Source: Glandiceps talaboti | Taxonomy: Eukaryota > Hemichordata > Enteropneusta > Spengelidae | Direction: 5' to 3' | Length of the DNA stretch: 60,000 bases | NCBI RefSeq assembly: GCF_964340395.1 | Contig: NC_135552.1 | Location: 1,828,017 to 1,888,016 of the forward strand | In this document: positions 47,335-59,619 of the stretch, piece after piece | Layout: each line of letters starts with the position of its first letter | Numbering within the stretch: the first letter of the stretch is position 1 | Notes under the pieces: model-generated | Told to the model about the DNA's origin: nothing | Database searches by the model: none | Seen by the model: only the letters and a program-made list of their open reading frames with translations | Program-made: the position numbers and the translations under genes

Positions 47335-47640
47335 TTAGTCTCTAAAAGGGGGACTATTAGAATGGGATCCACCCACCGTTTTTGTCCATGCCTGCATGCA
47401 TCTGTCTGTGCATAATACATCATTTCTCAGACATGCCGTATCCAATTTCTTTCAAACCTGGCACAAAGGTGACATGTCAACTGGGACATACACAAAGTTG
47501 ACCAAAGAGGTCGGTTATTGAAATGCAGCCATTTCCTGCATAAGTATCTATTTCTTGCCAGTAAATTATTTTAAATCATGTTGTGTTCAGTCACATAGAA
47601 GTCAAGTATTCAAGGGGGGTCTGTACCTTCCATGAAGTCT
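47335..47640 (+). repeat. Repeat R3 inside the B5 intron
   Basis: AGTCTCTAAAAGGGGGACTA at the same position relative to B5 as the R3 at 45855 has to B2, with the same flanking intron sequence (TATTTTGCAATCTTGAT). The insertion therefore came before the duplication. Confidence 0.75.
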
Positions 47641-47915
47641 TGCTAGCTTTTTTTTTATTTTGAACAGACAAGCAGAACAGTTTGCAACTGGTGACCACTA
47701 GTTCTACTTTAGTAAATGCACTCTCCTAATTCAATTAAATTTGGTACATACATCAAACATAACTAATTGTATATGTTCTGTTAATGTTGCATTCAAACAA
47801 TTATTGTGTGTAGGAACAAAAATCTAAAGACTTTGCCCTTATGGAAGGCTTTCAGTTTAAATGTGCTTGGTATTCTGTTCAATTCAGTTCATATTAATGT
47901 TTTCTTTGTTTACAG

Positions 47916-48003
47916 ATCTTACCCACGAAGAACTAATATGACCAGAATTGAAGAGGATTATGCTATAGAAGAAAGTTATCCAACAAGAAGAAGGCATATT
48001 AAA
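47916..48003 (+). CDS. Micro-exon B6 (class B)
   Basis: 88 nt, acceptor TTGTTTACAG, donor GTAAGT. One frame is fully open: SYPRRTNMTRIEEDYAIEES then YPTRRRHIK, ending in phase 0, and continues in frame into B7. Confidence 0.45.
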
Positions 48004-48168
48004 GTAAGTGTCAAATATTGCAATCTCTTCAAAGTTAGTTTTAATAACCCCGACCCCGATCGTGTTGTCGATGTTCAAAGTGAAAAAGCCAAAATTATTC
48101 AAAGTGTGGATGTACACCTTTGACATCCAATAGCCATCCAGCTATAGTAATGTTTTATTTGTTTCCAG

Positions 48169-48221
48169 GTCACATCCATGAAGAATATGACAGAAAGCTA
48201 TCAAACAAGAAGCTGACGTAG
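48169..48221 (+). CDS. Micro-exon B7 (class B)
   Basis: 53 nt, acceptor GTTTCCAG, donor GTAAGT. In frame from B6: VTSMKKNMTESYQTRS and stop. Confidence 0.45.
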
Positions 48222-48321
48222 GTAAGTTTCCAATTTTGCAATCTCATCAAAGTTTGTCTTCATAACCCAGACCCTTGATCTTTATCACAATGTCTAAAGT
48301 CAAATTGCCCAAATTATAAGA

Positions 48322-48345
48322 GGGGGGGGGGGGGGGGGGGGGGGG
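48322..48345. repeat. G-run of 24
   Basis: Uninterrupted G homopolymer in the intron after B7; length may be unreliable in an assembly. Confidence 0.9.
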
Positions 48346-48558
48346 TTACACCTCTGAGATCCATGGGCGACTTTCAACCAAATCTAGCACAAATATTGTA
48401 TAAAGTAGTCCACATATGCATGTAATTATGTTTGATGACTTTTACAATATGAGTTGGATGGCAGTCATATTTATTGTTGAAGTCAGAATATTGACCTGAT
48501 AGAGGGAAAGTTACGTTTTTGACCAAGACTTGTTGATAATGTGTTTGTTTGTTTTTAG

Positions 48559-48648
48559 ACCATGCCAATGCTGCCAAGAAAATGTATTACCACAATTTAT
48601 GACTTCAAAGCTGTCGAAAAAAGCTATTATCAGAGAAAGAAGAGAAAA
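48559..48648 (+). CDS. Micro-exon B8 (class B)
   Basis: 90 nt, acceptor TGTTTTTAG, non-canonical GC donor (AAAA-GCAAGTATT). One frame is open over all 30 codons: TMPMLPRKCITTIYDFKAVE then KSYYQRKKRK. Compare CITRFKEAQEKSYQKIKK in B3: the shared CIT..F.a.EKSYq.rKk pattern shows common descent at protein level. Confidence 0.5.
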
Positions 48649-49043
48649 GCAAGTATTTTATTGAGCAGTTTGGTAATAATCTTATTTTATGTACTTGTCA
48701 GTCATAAGGAAATTGTTTTGTTGATAGATGTTTTATTGAGGTTTGTGTTGAGGGAAAATCTTGGTTAAGAGTCCTGCAATACTTTCTATATTTATCTGAA
48801 TTCACCATTGTTGGATCAGCATACATGTAAATGAACAAATACCTGTGTTCATCATTCTACATCTGATGATTTTTAGTACCATTTCATTGATTATGTAGTT
48901 GATATAAAAGTCTGGTAGGTAATTTACTCAGAATTACAGATGGAAGTTCCTGACATGGGATCATATAAAAAGATGAGAACAAGTGTTTTTGAGATGTATT
49001 TCAGTTCTGTTCAGTTCATAAAATGTTTCTCCTGGTATTTCAG

Positions 49044-49111
49044 ATCGTACTTGTATGTCAGGAATTTGTATTACTGTAATTGAAGAAGAAATCTGAAGAA
49101 AACAGGATGAA
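49044..49111 (+). pseudogene. Micro-exon B9 (class B), with stops
   Basis: 68 nt, acceptor GGTATTTCAG, donor GTAAGTTTG. A recognisable class B exon (CRTCMSGICITVIEEEI in one frame) closed by TGA; after B8 it gives IVLVCQEFVLL and stop. Confidence 0.45.
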
Positions 49112-49399
49112 GTAAGTTTGACATCTTGCCATCAGTTGAATTGTTGTCTATATTCCACTTGAAAATAACCCAAAGCTCACTGCCTGTACTGAATAGAGTA
49201 GCCAGCTGTTGGTTTAAGACACTGGCTATGGACCAGATAAGAGCTTGCAAAGAAGTGTGTTAATCTTTAAAGTTTTATTGATGGAAGGTCTGTCCATTCC
49301 TTTACATCTTTGTATTTATTATTTGTAATTTGGAATAATATTTGCATGAGCTTTACTGTGAATAAATTTTGAATTATGTCAATGATTTTTCGATTGCAG

Positions 49400-50350
49400 G
49401 AATAAACAAACTCTCATGAGCACTTTGAATGCGCTGCACATAAAGAACTGTACCAAAGATTGTACATAGGTGTACTTATTCATAGACATCTGATTCATCA
49501 CCATGAAAACATATCACTGTCAACATGCATGCCAGCCTGGAGGGGAGCCATAGGCATGTAGCATGCTAGATATTATCAAAGACAGTAACCTATGACTTTG
49601 ACCTTCATATTCAAGGTCAGCTAGCAATTTACTCGGACTGTTAATATTTTGTACAGACAAATTTAAGTATATTGTAAACATACCTTTTAAATGAGCTTTC
49701 TGTGTAAAAACTGACCTTTGCCCTTGACTGTCAGGATATTATGAACTTAATTACCAGCAACTTGTACAAGCAGATTTTGGACACTGATTAACATTTACAT
49801 TCCTGTATTTAATTTTGGGCTATTGTCCTTGAACATAATAGAACACAACTAGTTTGTTTGTTTTTATCACAAGGCCAGTTGGTTTGTTAAGTTAGGTAAT
49901 GGTAATACTTTGGTGTAAATAATAATTTATGTTCACTGCGAAATGATCAGATATCTGGTATTTAATCCTCTTTCTCCCAACTAGTAGTTAGTTGTGTACA
50001 AACAAATATCCTACAGCCACTGGGAGAATGAGGATTCAAGTCATCTGAAAATTGAAATTTTTGATTAAATGGTTATAAGAACTTTAGAACCAGCTGATTA
50101 GTATACAGTAGGGTGGGGGGAACTATTTACATCAGAAAATTGTGAAATTTAAGTAACATGATGCAAATCTTCAATGTACTTCAAAAGATAGACTTTGTTG
50201 CTTAATTTGTGCAAGCTTTGATCACTCCTTTAACCTTCTTTATGTAACCTTAACCTGAACTATAACCTTTAACGTATAACCTTACCCTAACAATAACAAT
50301 AACACTAACACTAACACTAACATTAATCCCAACTAATATATAATATATAA
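49400..50350 (+). other. Possible terminal exon of the array
   Basis: Acceptor TTTTCGATTGCAG ends at 49399. The sequence then runs without clear donors; ATAATAAAAG at about 50347 could be the poly(A) signal. 50270-50340 holds an (ACTAAC)n-like repeat. Nothing coding is recognised. Confidence 0.35.
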
Positions 50351-50659
50351 TAAAAGTAACTCTAAATATCTTTCGGTGGTCGTTATGTTTGCGCAAAGAA
50401 ACCAGGCAACTTGTCTAGTATTTGTAGTACAATGATAATTGTGGGATTTACTGAACAACACTTTATGGGGAGTCACACAGGTTATATGTTTTTTTATCCT
50501 TCATATAATTGTGGATTTTTTTCAAGTGGGTTGGTTGTTTATATTTGGTTGTTTAACTTTACAATACCCTTTGTATTACCACTGCCATTCTTCGTACAAA
50601 GTATTTGAAAAGTATGTCCATCCCAAATGAAAAGTATCTCTTTTTCCCTATATGAAAAT

Positions 50660-52908
50660 GCTTTTCATATAGATGTAGGGGATTGATGTACTCTTCATTA
50701 TGGGGATGGATGTACTTTATATTTAGGGAAGTTTTATTTAGAGGGTGGAATTGTACTTTTTATTTAGGGGATATATGTACTTTATATGTAGGGGAGAAAA
50801 AATATTTTATTTATGGGATAGATGTACTTTATATGAAGGGGAGAGAAATATTTTATTTAGGGGATGGATGTACTTTATATGAAGGGGAGAGAAATATTTT
50901 ATGTAGGGGATGGATGTACTTTATATGAAGGGGAGAGAAATATTTTATTTAGGGGATGGATGTACTTTATATGAAGGGGAGAGAAATATTTTATGTAGGG
51001 GATGGATGTACTTTATATGAAGGGGAGAGAAATATTTTATGTAGGGGATGGATGTACTTTATATGAAGGGGAGAGAAATATTTTATGTAGGGGATGGATG
51101 TACTTTATATGAAGGGGAGAGAAATATTTTATGTAGGGGATGGATGTACTTTATATGAAGGGGAGAGAAATATTTTATTTAGGGGATGGATGTACTTTAT
51201 ATTAAGGGGATAGAAATATTTTATGTAGGGGATGGATGTACTTTATATTAAGGGGATAGAAATATTTTATGTAGGGGATGGATGTACTTTATATTAAGGG
51301 GATAGAAATATTTTATTTAGGGGATGGATGTACTTTATATTAAGGGGAGAGAAATATTTTATGTAGGGGATGGATGTACTTTATATTAAGGGGAGAGAAA
51401 TATTTTATTTAGGGGATGGATGTACTTTTTATTAAGGGGATAGAATTATTTTATGTAGGGGATGGATGTACTTTATATTAAGGGGAGAGAAATATTTTAT
51501 TTAGGGGATGGACATACTTTGTATTTTGGGAATGGATGTACTTTATATTTAGGGGATGGATGTACTTTATATTTAGGGGATGGATGTACTGTTTATTTAG
51601 GGGATGGATGTACTTTTTATTTAGGGGAGAGAAATATTTTATTTAGGGGATGGATGTACTTTTTATTGAGGGGAGAGAAATATTTTATTTAGGGGATGGA
51701 TGTACTTTTTATTTAGGGGAGAGAAATATTTTATTTAGGGGATGGATGTACTTTTTATTGAGGGGAGAGAAATATTTTATTTAGGGGATGGATGTACTTT
51801 TTATTTAGGGGAGAGAAATATTTTATTTAGGGGATGGATGCACTTTTTATTTAGGGGAGAGAAATATTTTATTTAGGGGATGGATGCACTTTTTATTTAG
51901 GGGAGAGAAATATTTTATTTAGGGGATGGATGCACTTTATATTAAGGGGAGAGATATTTTATTCAGGGGATGGATGTACTTTATATTAAGGGGATAGAAA
52001 TATTTTATTTAGGGGATGGATGTACTTTATATTAAGGGGAGAGAAATATTTTATTTTGGGGATGGACGTACTTTGTATTTTGGGAATGGATGTACTTTAT
52101 ATTTAGGGGATGGATGTACTTTATATTTAGGGGATGGATGTACTGTTTATTTAGGGGATGGATGTACTTTTTATTGAGGGGAGAGAAATATTTTATTTAG
52201 GGGATGGATGTACTTTTTATTTAGGGGAGAGAAATATTTTATTTAGGGGATGGATGTACTTTTTATTGAGGGGAGAGATATTTTATTTAGGGGATGGATG
52301 TACTTTTTATTTAGGGGATGGATGTACTGTTTATTTAGGGGATGGATGTACTTTTTATTTAGGGGAGAGAAATATTTTATTTAGGGGATGGATGTACTTT
52401 TTATTGAGGGGAGAGAAATATTTTATTTAGGGGATGGATGTACTTTTTATTTAGGGGAGAGAAATATTTTATTTAGGGGATGGATGTACTTTTTATTGAG
52501 GGGAGAGAAATATTTTATTTAGAGGATGGATGTACTTTATATTAAGGGGATAGAAATATTTTATTTAGGGGATGGATGTACTTTATATTAAGGGGAGAGA
52601 AATATTTTATTTAGGGGATGGATGCACTTTTTATTTAGGGGAGAGAAATATTTTAATTAGGGGATGGATGCACTTTATATTAAGGGGAGAGATATTTTAT
52701 TTAGGGTATGGATGTACTTTATATTAAGGGGATAGAAATATTTTATTTAGGGGATGGATGTACTTTATATTAAGGGGAGAGAAATATTTTATTTAGGGGT
52801 TGGATGTATTTTATATTAAGGGGAGAGAAATATTTTATTTTGGGGATGGATGTAATTTTTATTAAGGGGAGAGTATTATATTTTATTTAGGGGATGGATG
52901 TACTTTAT
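50660..52908. repeat. 46-bp minisatellite, about 48 units, built from two 23-bp halves
   Basis: Half units TTTATTTAGGGGATGGATGT-ACT and TTTTATTTAGGGGAGAGAAA-TAT alternate. In some places (51530-51610, 52070-52160) the first half repeats alone. Variant blocks (ATGAAGG, ATTAAGG, ATTTAGG, ATTGAGG) show block-wise expansion; the segment around 51500-51720 recurs near 52040-52270. ORFs of 76-90 codons are artefacts. Confidence 0.95.
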
Positions 52909-53261
52909 GGATGCAATTACGATATATGCCTACGCTTTTCCAGAGTTTTTAAAATACTTTTTATCTCTGGTTTTTAGTGCGGGGGCCAAGTTTGGGTTAG
53001 CAATGCCTTAGTAACCCCTGTTGTTATAGAAATGGTAATGTAACCACTTTTGTATGGATTATTGTATTGTACTTGCATGTAGAGTATTTTATAAAAGTCT
53101 GATATTAAAACAATATGGTTGCAGCTTGTCAATGATGTCTGTTTGTGTGTGAAACCCATGGGTGTAAGTAAACGCAATATATTTCTTTGGTGAGATCACT
53201 TTTGACAAGATTAGAAAGACACAAACTAAAACTATTATAATAATCATATATATTGTGACAT

Positions 53262-53560
53262 GACATATCAATGTCCATAGCTTAAGTTGATCTAGTCAAT
53301 CTATGAATGGACATTGATATGATTACACACACAATACAGTGTATGGATAAATCACATACAACTTTTGATTCAGTGTGGACTCCATGTGTATGTGGTAGAG
53401 ACTCAGTGTTGACCTCTCTTCAGTACAACATGGATAATGATGTTACCCCAGGCTGTAAAAACTGATCACTCCCTTTACTTGATCTAGTCAATCTATGAAT
53501 GGACATTAATATGACTACACACACAACACAATGTATGTATCAATCAAATACAGCTTCAAG
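53262..53560 (+). repeat. ~190-bp direct duplication and short inverted repeat
   Basis: TGATCTAGTCAATCTATGAA then TGGACATT occurs at 53289 and 53479, followed by similar ACACACACAA.ACA.TGTATG sequence. ATATCAATGTCCAT (53265-53278) is the inverse of ATGGACATTGATAT just after it. Confidence 0.75.
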
Positions 53561-54573
53561 TGTGCATGGTGAAGACTTTTTTTTATTTATTTTACCAGAA
53601 ATTGTACAAAGGGTACATAACAGAAAAAAAAAGAGGAGCAGGAAAAGCAAATATAAAGTCAATAAGCTACAAGTTCTGACAAAATTACTTCCAGCAAATA
53701 ATTACACTAAAACTAAAAGAAAATGAAAAAAAGAAGAGCAAAATATTCCTGGTGAGGACCGTGGATATAGTCCACTGAGTTGACACTATCATCATTACAA
53801 TGTGGTTTCATCACTAAGATAACACTATCATGTATAATGTACATACATGTATATGTAATAAACTACAACAAAAATGTATTTTGTTTGTGTCCACCTTAAT
53901 CTTGTCAAATGTATGGGTGCTACAATTGTAATACAGTCACTGTACACTCAAATTTTCATTTTTGTCAGAATTTGCATATTTTGGAATATATAATTAGTTT
54001 GTAAACTGCCCTACCTTCTTGATTTTCCAATCTCAGGGTAATGTCAAACACAGAATTTAATTTGCGCAGCCTAACATCTTTTCAGTCCCCAAAGAGCACC
54101 AGCTCGAGGAGACTGTTATATTGGGTGCCATGTGTGTCCCATCAATGCGTTCACCCTCATAAATTGATTTCAACCAAACTTGACACAAAGTTATTATACA
54201 ATGTACAGTATTAACATCCAGTTGAAATCAATCAATATGGCTGCCATATTGAAGATCATTGAATCCTTTAATACCCTTTTTTGCTCTATGTACAGTTTCC
54301 CATTTATAGACAATATCATTTTAAAAAGTAAATGAATATCTCATAATAAAGGGATTTCATGAGTGCACGAGTGCACATCAATTTGAAACTGTGTATTTAT
54401 TTATTTATTTATTACACGGTCCACAATGTCGTATTGATAATCAATACCAGAGCAATGCCGTTAAATTTCTCTGTATATCTGCCTGAGCCTATCACCATTT
54501 CTGTCTACCTAACCTCCCGTCTCATCATTTGTAAAAAATTACAGACCTTGTGAATCTCATTAAAACCGAGATA
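53561..54573. other. No recognised gene
   Basis: An A-rich stretch (53610-53740) with a Lys-rich ORF, then sequence resembling R4-type units near 54100-54260 (ATCAATATGGCTGCCATATT). Nothing coding is identified. Confidence 0.45.
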
Positions 54574-56355
54574 AGGGACCTGTCAGTTTCTCCAGCCAGG
54601 GGGGGGGGGGGATTCTTAAATCGGGCTGAGAAAAAGTCACTGACCCCACTATCTGTAAAACCAAAAACAGGCTGACCCCATCACTTAATTCTAAAACATG
54701 ATGACCCCTCCATATATTCACATGACAGGGTTTATTTATCATGACTCAGTGTGGACTGCTTGACTGTCTTGCATCTACTTTATAAGATCCTGGGTTAGCA
54801 CTACCATGATTATAATTATTGACGACACAGGTTAAAAATATTCTAAAAAGAGCATCTTGACTGAAAGGTAGGGGAGAGCTTGAGAAGGGAATATGTGCAT
54901 CTCTTATAGGGGTCCAAGGGGTCTCCCCTAGAAGCCGTGGAGGTATTTTACCCTGGAAAGTCAATGTTGAGGCTATTCAGACCCTTTCACACAAATAATT
55001 TCCAAGCTTTACAAGTCAGCACCAACATGTAAATAGCAACTACATAGGGTTGAAATACTTTTGAAATATACTTTGATAGCATCTTGACAGAAAGAGGGGA
55101 AGAGCTTAAGACTGGGATATGTCCACCTCATGTGGGGGGTGCGAGGAGTCTCCCTCTAGAAGTCCTGGAGGATTTTTACTCTTGAAGCCAATATTTAGGC
55201 TATTCAGACCCTTTCAAGCAATAACTTAATCCATGCTTTACAAGACAGCACCATCAAGTATCAGAAACTATTCTTTATAACTTACATTGGGTTGAAATAT
55301 GTTCCTAAAAAGTTAAATGGCATCATCATACATGTAGTAAAGGTGAGCACATCTAATGATAGTATCATTGGTAGGGGAGATTTGGAGTTTAAGGCAAATT
55401 TAGACTATCTTGGTAAACGTTTCAAATCTTTAAAAGACAATATTATCTCAAATTAGAATAGGGTGAAAATATATAAGAAAAGTTTAATACCATTAGTACA
55501 GTAAAAAGGTTGTTGGTGTATCTGACTGTTGGTTGAATGCATGAGTGACCTCTGGGGGTGAGGGAGTCCTTGGGGTTTTCCCCCTGGCAGATCTGCAGTT
55601 TTTTCTTCTATTAAGGCAATGTTTAGGTTATTCATAGCCTTTGTGGTAATATTTTCAAGCTTTGAATAGCTAATGTAAATGTGAGTTTTAATGAGTTTCC
55701 TATGTCACATAAAAATGCATTAATATTGCATGTATAGTAAAGTCACCGGTATGTCAGAGAACTTTAGGTGGTCATACCTAGTGTATAATAAAACTGGAAT
55801 CTGATGAGATGTGGTGATTTGTAGTGTCAATAACATATGGTGTCCAAAATAGAAAGTGTTATTAATCCCTTCTGACAAGTTCATACTGACGAGTAGAACA
55901 TTTTAGATTAACTTCTTTTATAACTATCTATGAAGATTACCATTACGAAACCTTCAAGTTCACTTTTGCCCCAAAGTGCAATATAAGTGAAGCATTGATT
56001 GTGAAACAGCCAAGCATTTACATGACATGTTCTGTAACTAGTGTGGTAGCTAGGTAATGCATGTATATGTATATGTATAGTTATGTTTGAATTAATATAT
56101 AATACTAAAGAATTCATGTAAGAAACAGGGACAAGAACAAATATTGACATGTAACACATTTCAGACAAGGCTATATGCCATTGTAGAAAAGGATTTTGGT
56201 CTTCATCACAATCCAAAACACAATTACCCCCCCCCCCACACACACACACAATTTTCAAAACAGCATGACTCTCCCTACTGCCAATTTCAAAAACAGGGTG
56301 ACCCCCCCCCACCCCTTCAAATCCACCCCCAGGCCGAAGAAACTGACCGGTCCCT
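54574..56355 (+). mobile_element. TIR element family T, copy C (1782 bp, most complete)
   Basis: Starts AGGGACCTGTCAGTTTCTCC; ends GAAGAAACTGACCGGTCCCT, whose reverse is AGGGACCGGTCAGTTTCTTC, so about 20 terminal bases are inverted with two mismatches. Same-strand C-tract motifs occur near both ends. The interior contains GGGGTCC..GGGGTCTCCCC blocks repeated about three times (54895, 55135, 55555). No transposase ORF; longest is 134 codons without motif. Confidence 0.88.
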
Positions 56356-56420
56356 AAGAGACACCGATCGTGACAACCACTCTACAGACAAGTAACAAGA
56401 CTGAATCAGTGAATGGGTTT

Positions 56421-57673
56421 AGGGAGCGATCAGTTTTTACGGCCGGGGGTGGGTCAGTGACTTCTTGTTCATGTTGTACTTAAAACTAGTGACCCCCTGC
56501 GATTCATCCACAAAACAATCCACCCCCCCCCCCCCTGACAAATAAAAAAAACACTGACCCCCCCCCCCCAGACATCTGTTGATAAGAAACATTCTTCTTG
56601 TTCTTGCAAAAGACACTCTAGATTCTCAAAGCTCAATACAGCACACACTGCATTTAGTTAATTTTACTTGTCACACTTACAGTAGTTTTAAGCGTATCTG
56701 GTAATTTGCTATCCCAAATCCATTGCTTCACTTGTATAAAGCTCTTTAGACAGGAACCCTATGAGAAGTATGATTGTCTGTTCATGGACATGCAAATTAC
56801 TTATGCTTTAGAACAAAAGTTCTAGGATATCTCTTAGATTGAATGAATTATTACCATTATAGATTAATTCAGTTAATTATAAAGTACAATATTAGAAATA
56901 GAGTAAATATAATTGTAAACCTAGGGGTTTCAGTAAGTTTCAAAGTAGGGAGAGAACCTGAAATAGTGTTGGGAGAAGTGCACGCTACGTGCGTGTGTGC
57001 CTGCTATACAAAGTATCACTAATTTTTAAGTTTAAATCATTTCAAGTCGTGCCCACACATAATAAAAAAAGATCAAGTAGAAAGTGAGAACATTTTGGGA
57101 AAACATGCACAGTGGAGGTCAGTTACCATTTAGAGATACAAATTCGTTAAATTATTTGAAAGTGTGTCTCTATTGGCTATGTTTGTGTGCAATTCCACAT
57201 GTTCAGGTCAATGGAGGCACATATTTTAGAGTCAATCCACCCAGTTCGTAAATTTCAACGTATTAATTCATTTCTTATGTGTTACGTGTACAGCTACACA
57301 TGCAAGTTTTTATACCACATGATGACACAATGCAACTCATGGCCTGCAATATTGAGAAGTCATTTCTAACAAAACTGTTGCTTAAAAGGTGCAATGTTAT
57401 GACTCCATGTCATATGCTTGGGATGTATCAAGAGACAAAGAGTTTATGTTATATTTGAACGTATATTTATAGCCATTATTTATGGATTATTGTATGCACA
57501 TACATGTACATTTGATATATGGAAATGTGAGTACAGCCGGGGGTTTATAATTTTGTTCAGTCTTTGAAAAAAGGTGACCCCTCTTTGAGTCCCAATTAAG
57601 GCCCCTCCCACCCAAGATGACACCACCCCCCCCCCCCCCCGCGCGCGCCGGCCGTATAAACTGATTGTTCCCT
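56421..57673 (+). mobile_element. Second TIR element, related termini (1253 bp)
   Basis: Starts AGGGAGCGATCAGTTTTTAC-GGCCGG and ends CCGGCC-GTATAAACTGATTGTTCCCT; the ends are inverted repeats of about 26 bases with four mismatches. The flanks are TTT on the left and AAA on the right. It has C-tract blocks near both ends like family T, but a different interior. It lies 65 bp from copy C. Confidence 0.8.
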
Positions 57674-57942
57674 AAAGTTAATTCTGCTTCCAGTCAAATT
57701 CTTTATTTTTATCGAAAACAAAATGAGTATTTTAAATCGTCATACACATCATATTTTATCAAAATCAAGGACTAAATCATATCAGACACTTAATGTATTA
57801 TCTGTTATTGGTTTGATTTATCCTCTAATTAGATGCAAACACACGTTGATTTCACCCGTAAATAGATTTGTCGGGTTTCTGACCTTCAAGACAGCTAGCA
57901 CATGAAAATAGTAGTGGAATATTCATGACTCCTAAATTGAAT

Positions 57943-58636
57943 AAATATAGTCATGACTTGATGTAAATTGTTCATCTAATAAATATAGTCATGAATTGAT
58001 GCAAATTGTTCATCTAATAAATATAGTCATGAATTGATGTAAATTGTTCATCTAATAAACATAGTCATGAATTGATGTATATTGTTCATCTAATAAATAT
58101 AGTCACGAATTGATGTATATTGTCGATCTAATAAATATAGTCATGAATTGATGTATATTGTTCATCTAATAAATATAGTCATGAATTGATGTAAATTGTT
58201 GATCTAATAAATATAGTCATGAATTGATGTATATTGTTCATCTAATAAATATAGTCATGAATTGATGTAAATTGTTCATCTAATAAATATAGTCATGAAT
58301 TGATGTATATTGTGTTCATCTAATAAATATAGTCACGAATTGATGTAAATTGTTCATCTAATAAATATAGTTATCAACTGATGTATATTGTTCATCTAAT
58401 AAATATAATCATGAATTGATGTTAATTGTTCATTTTATAAATATAGTCATGAATTGATGTAAATTGTTCATCTAATAAATATAGTCATGAATTGATGTAT
58501 ATTGTTGATCTGATAAATATAGTCATGAATTGATGTATATTGTGTTCATCTAATAAATATAGTCACGAATCGATGTATATTGTTGATCTAATAAATATAG
58601 TCATGAATGGATGTATATTTTTCATCTAATAAATAT
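57943..58636. repeat. 38-bp AT-rich minisatellite, about 18 copies
   Basis: The unit TTGTTCATCTAATAAATATA plus GTCATGAATTGATGTAAA repeats with few changes (GTAAA/GTATA, TTC/TTG). Every unit carries AATAAA. Confidence 0.95.
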
Positions 58637-58862
58637 TCATGTCTACCAAGAGCCATGATGCAATAGTGAAGCACTGAAAGAATATAGATGAGAACAAATT
58701 TCAATTTGATGGTTCCTGGCAACCAAGCAAAAAATGATGTGAGGTGAAATCATGAAATGACTCTCTTAAGAACCAAAGTTTATCAAAATATGTTTATTTC
58801 CTGGAGTGGTATTGGCCTTTAAATGATCAAAACTGTGGCAACTAAGGTGTTGTTTACAGAAA

Positions 58863-58905
58863 TCAAACAAACAAACAAACAAACAAACAAACAAACAAAC
58901 AAACA
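58863..58905. repeat. (AAAC)n microsatellite
   Basis: Ten AAAC units. The rest of 58637-59390 is unremarkable. Confidence 0.95.
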
Positions 58906-59349
58906 ATGGCACACACAGGACAACTATAGAGAAAAAAATATACCAACACATAAAGATAACTATTAGATGTACAGCGCATTATGAAAATTTGTTGTAGTAT
59001 TTGTTTCCATCGAAATACTGGTATTATTCATTGCAATACATGTTGTAGTCTTTCTAATTTTGGTTTTGTGTTGATTTAGTATGTATTATTGTTTTCAAAC
59101 TATATTATCAGGTTGATAAAGGTAAACCCTGGACACAATGACAGATTCAGCCACAGTGACAGCTTAGTTTGGGTTGGGTTTCTTTTATATTGCTAGCATA
59201 TCCCATCCTTTGTCCAGAGTAGTCCAACCCGGCGTAAATGACACCAATGTAACAAATCATTTAGGTACGACATCACTAATCACCTTAACAGTGAAAGTAA
59301 GTAAGTTTGTAGTGAACTTAATGTTATCTCCCTATAATTAGATCCAGCC

Positions 59350-59408
59350 ATCTGTCCATCCATCCATCTATACATCCATCAATCTATACAGATATGCACA
59401 CTCAAACA

Positions 59409-59453
<45 letters not shown>

Positions 59454-59581
59454 ACACACACACATACACACACACACACACACACGCACGCACGCACGCA
59501 CGCACGCAAACATGCACACATGCATGAGCGTGCACACACACACGCACGCACGCACGCAAGCATGCACACATGCATGAAAGT

Positions 59582-59615
<34 letters not shown>
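59350..59615. repeat. (CATC)n and (CA)n compound microsatellite
   Basis: CATC units, then CA runs with CGCA/GCAT islands. The block TGCACACATGCATGA is duplicated (59513, 59562). ORFs through it are artefacts. Confidence 0.95.

Positions 59616-59619
<4 letters not shown>

Noticed and set aside
50683-52430. Gly/Tyr/Leu-rich ORFs of 76-90 codons
   Set aside because: Read-through of the 46-bp minisatellite.
57943-58636. CRISPR-like array
   Set aside because: Simple minisatellite; units touch each other and there are no spacers.
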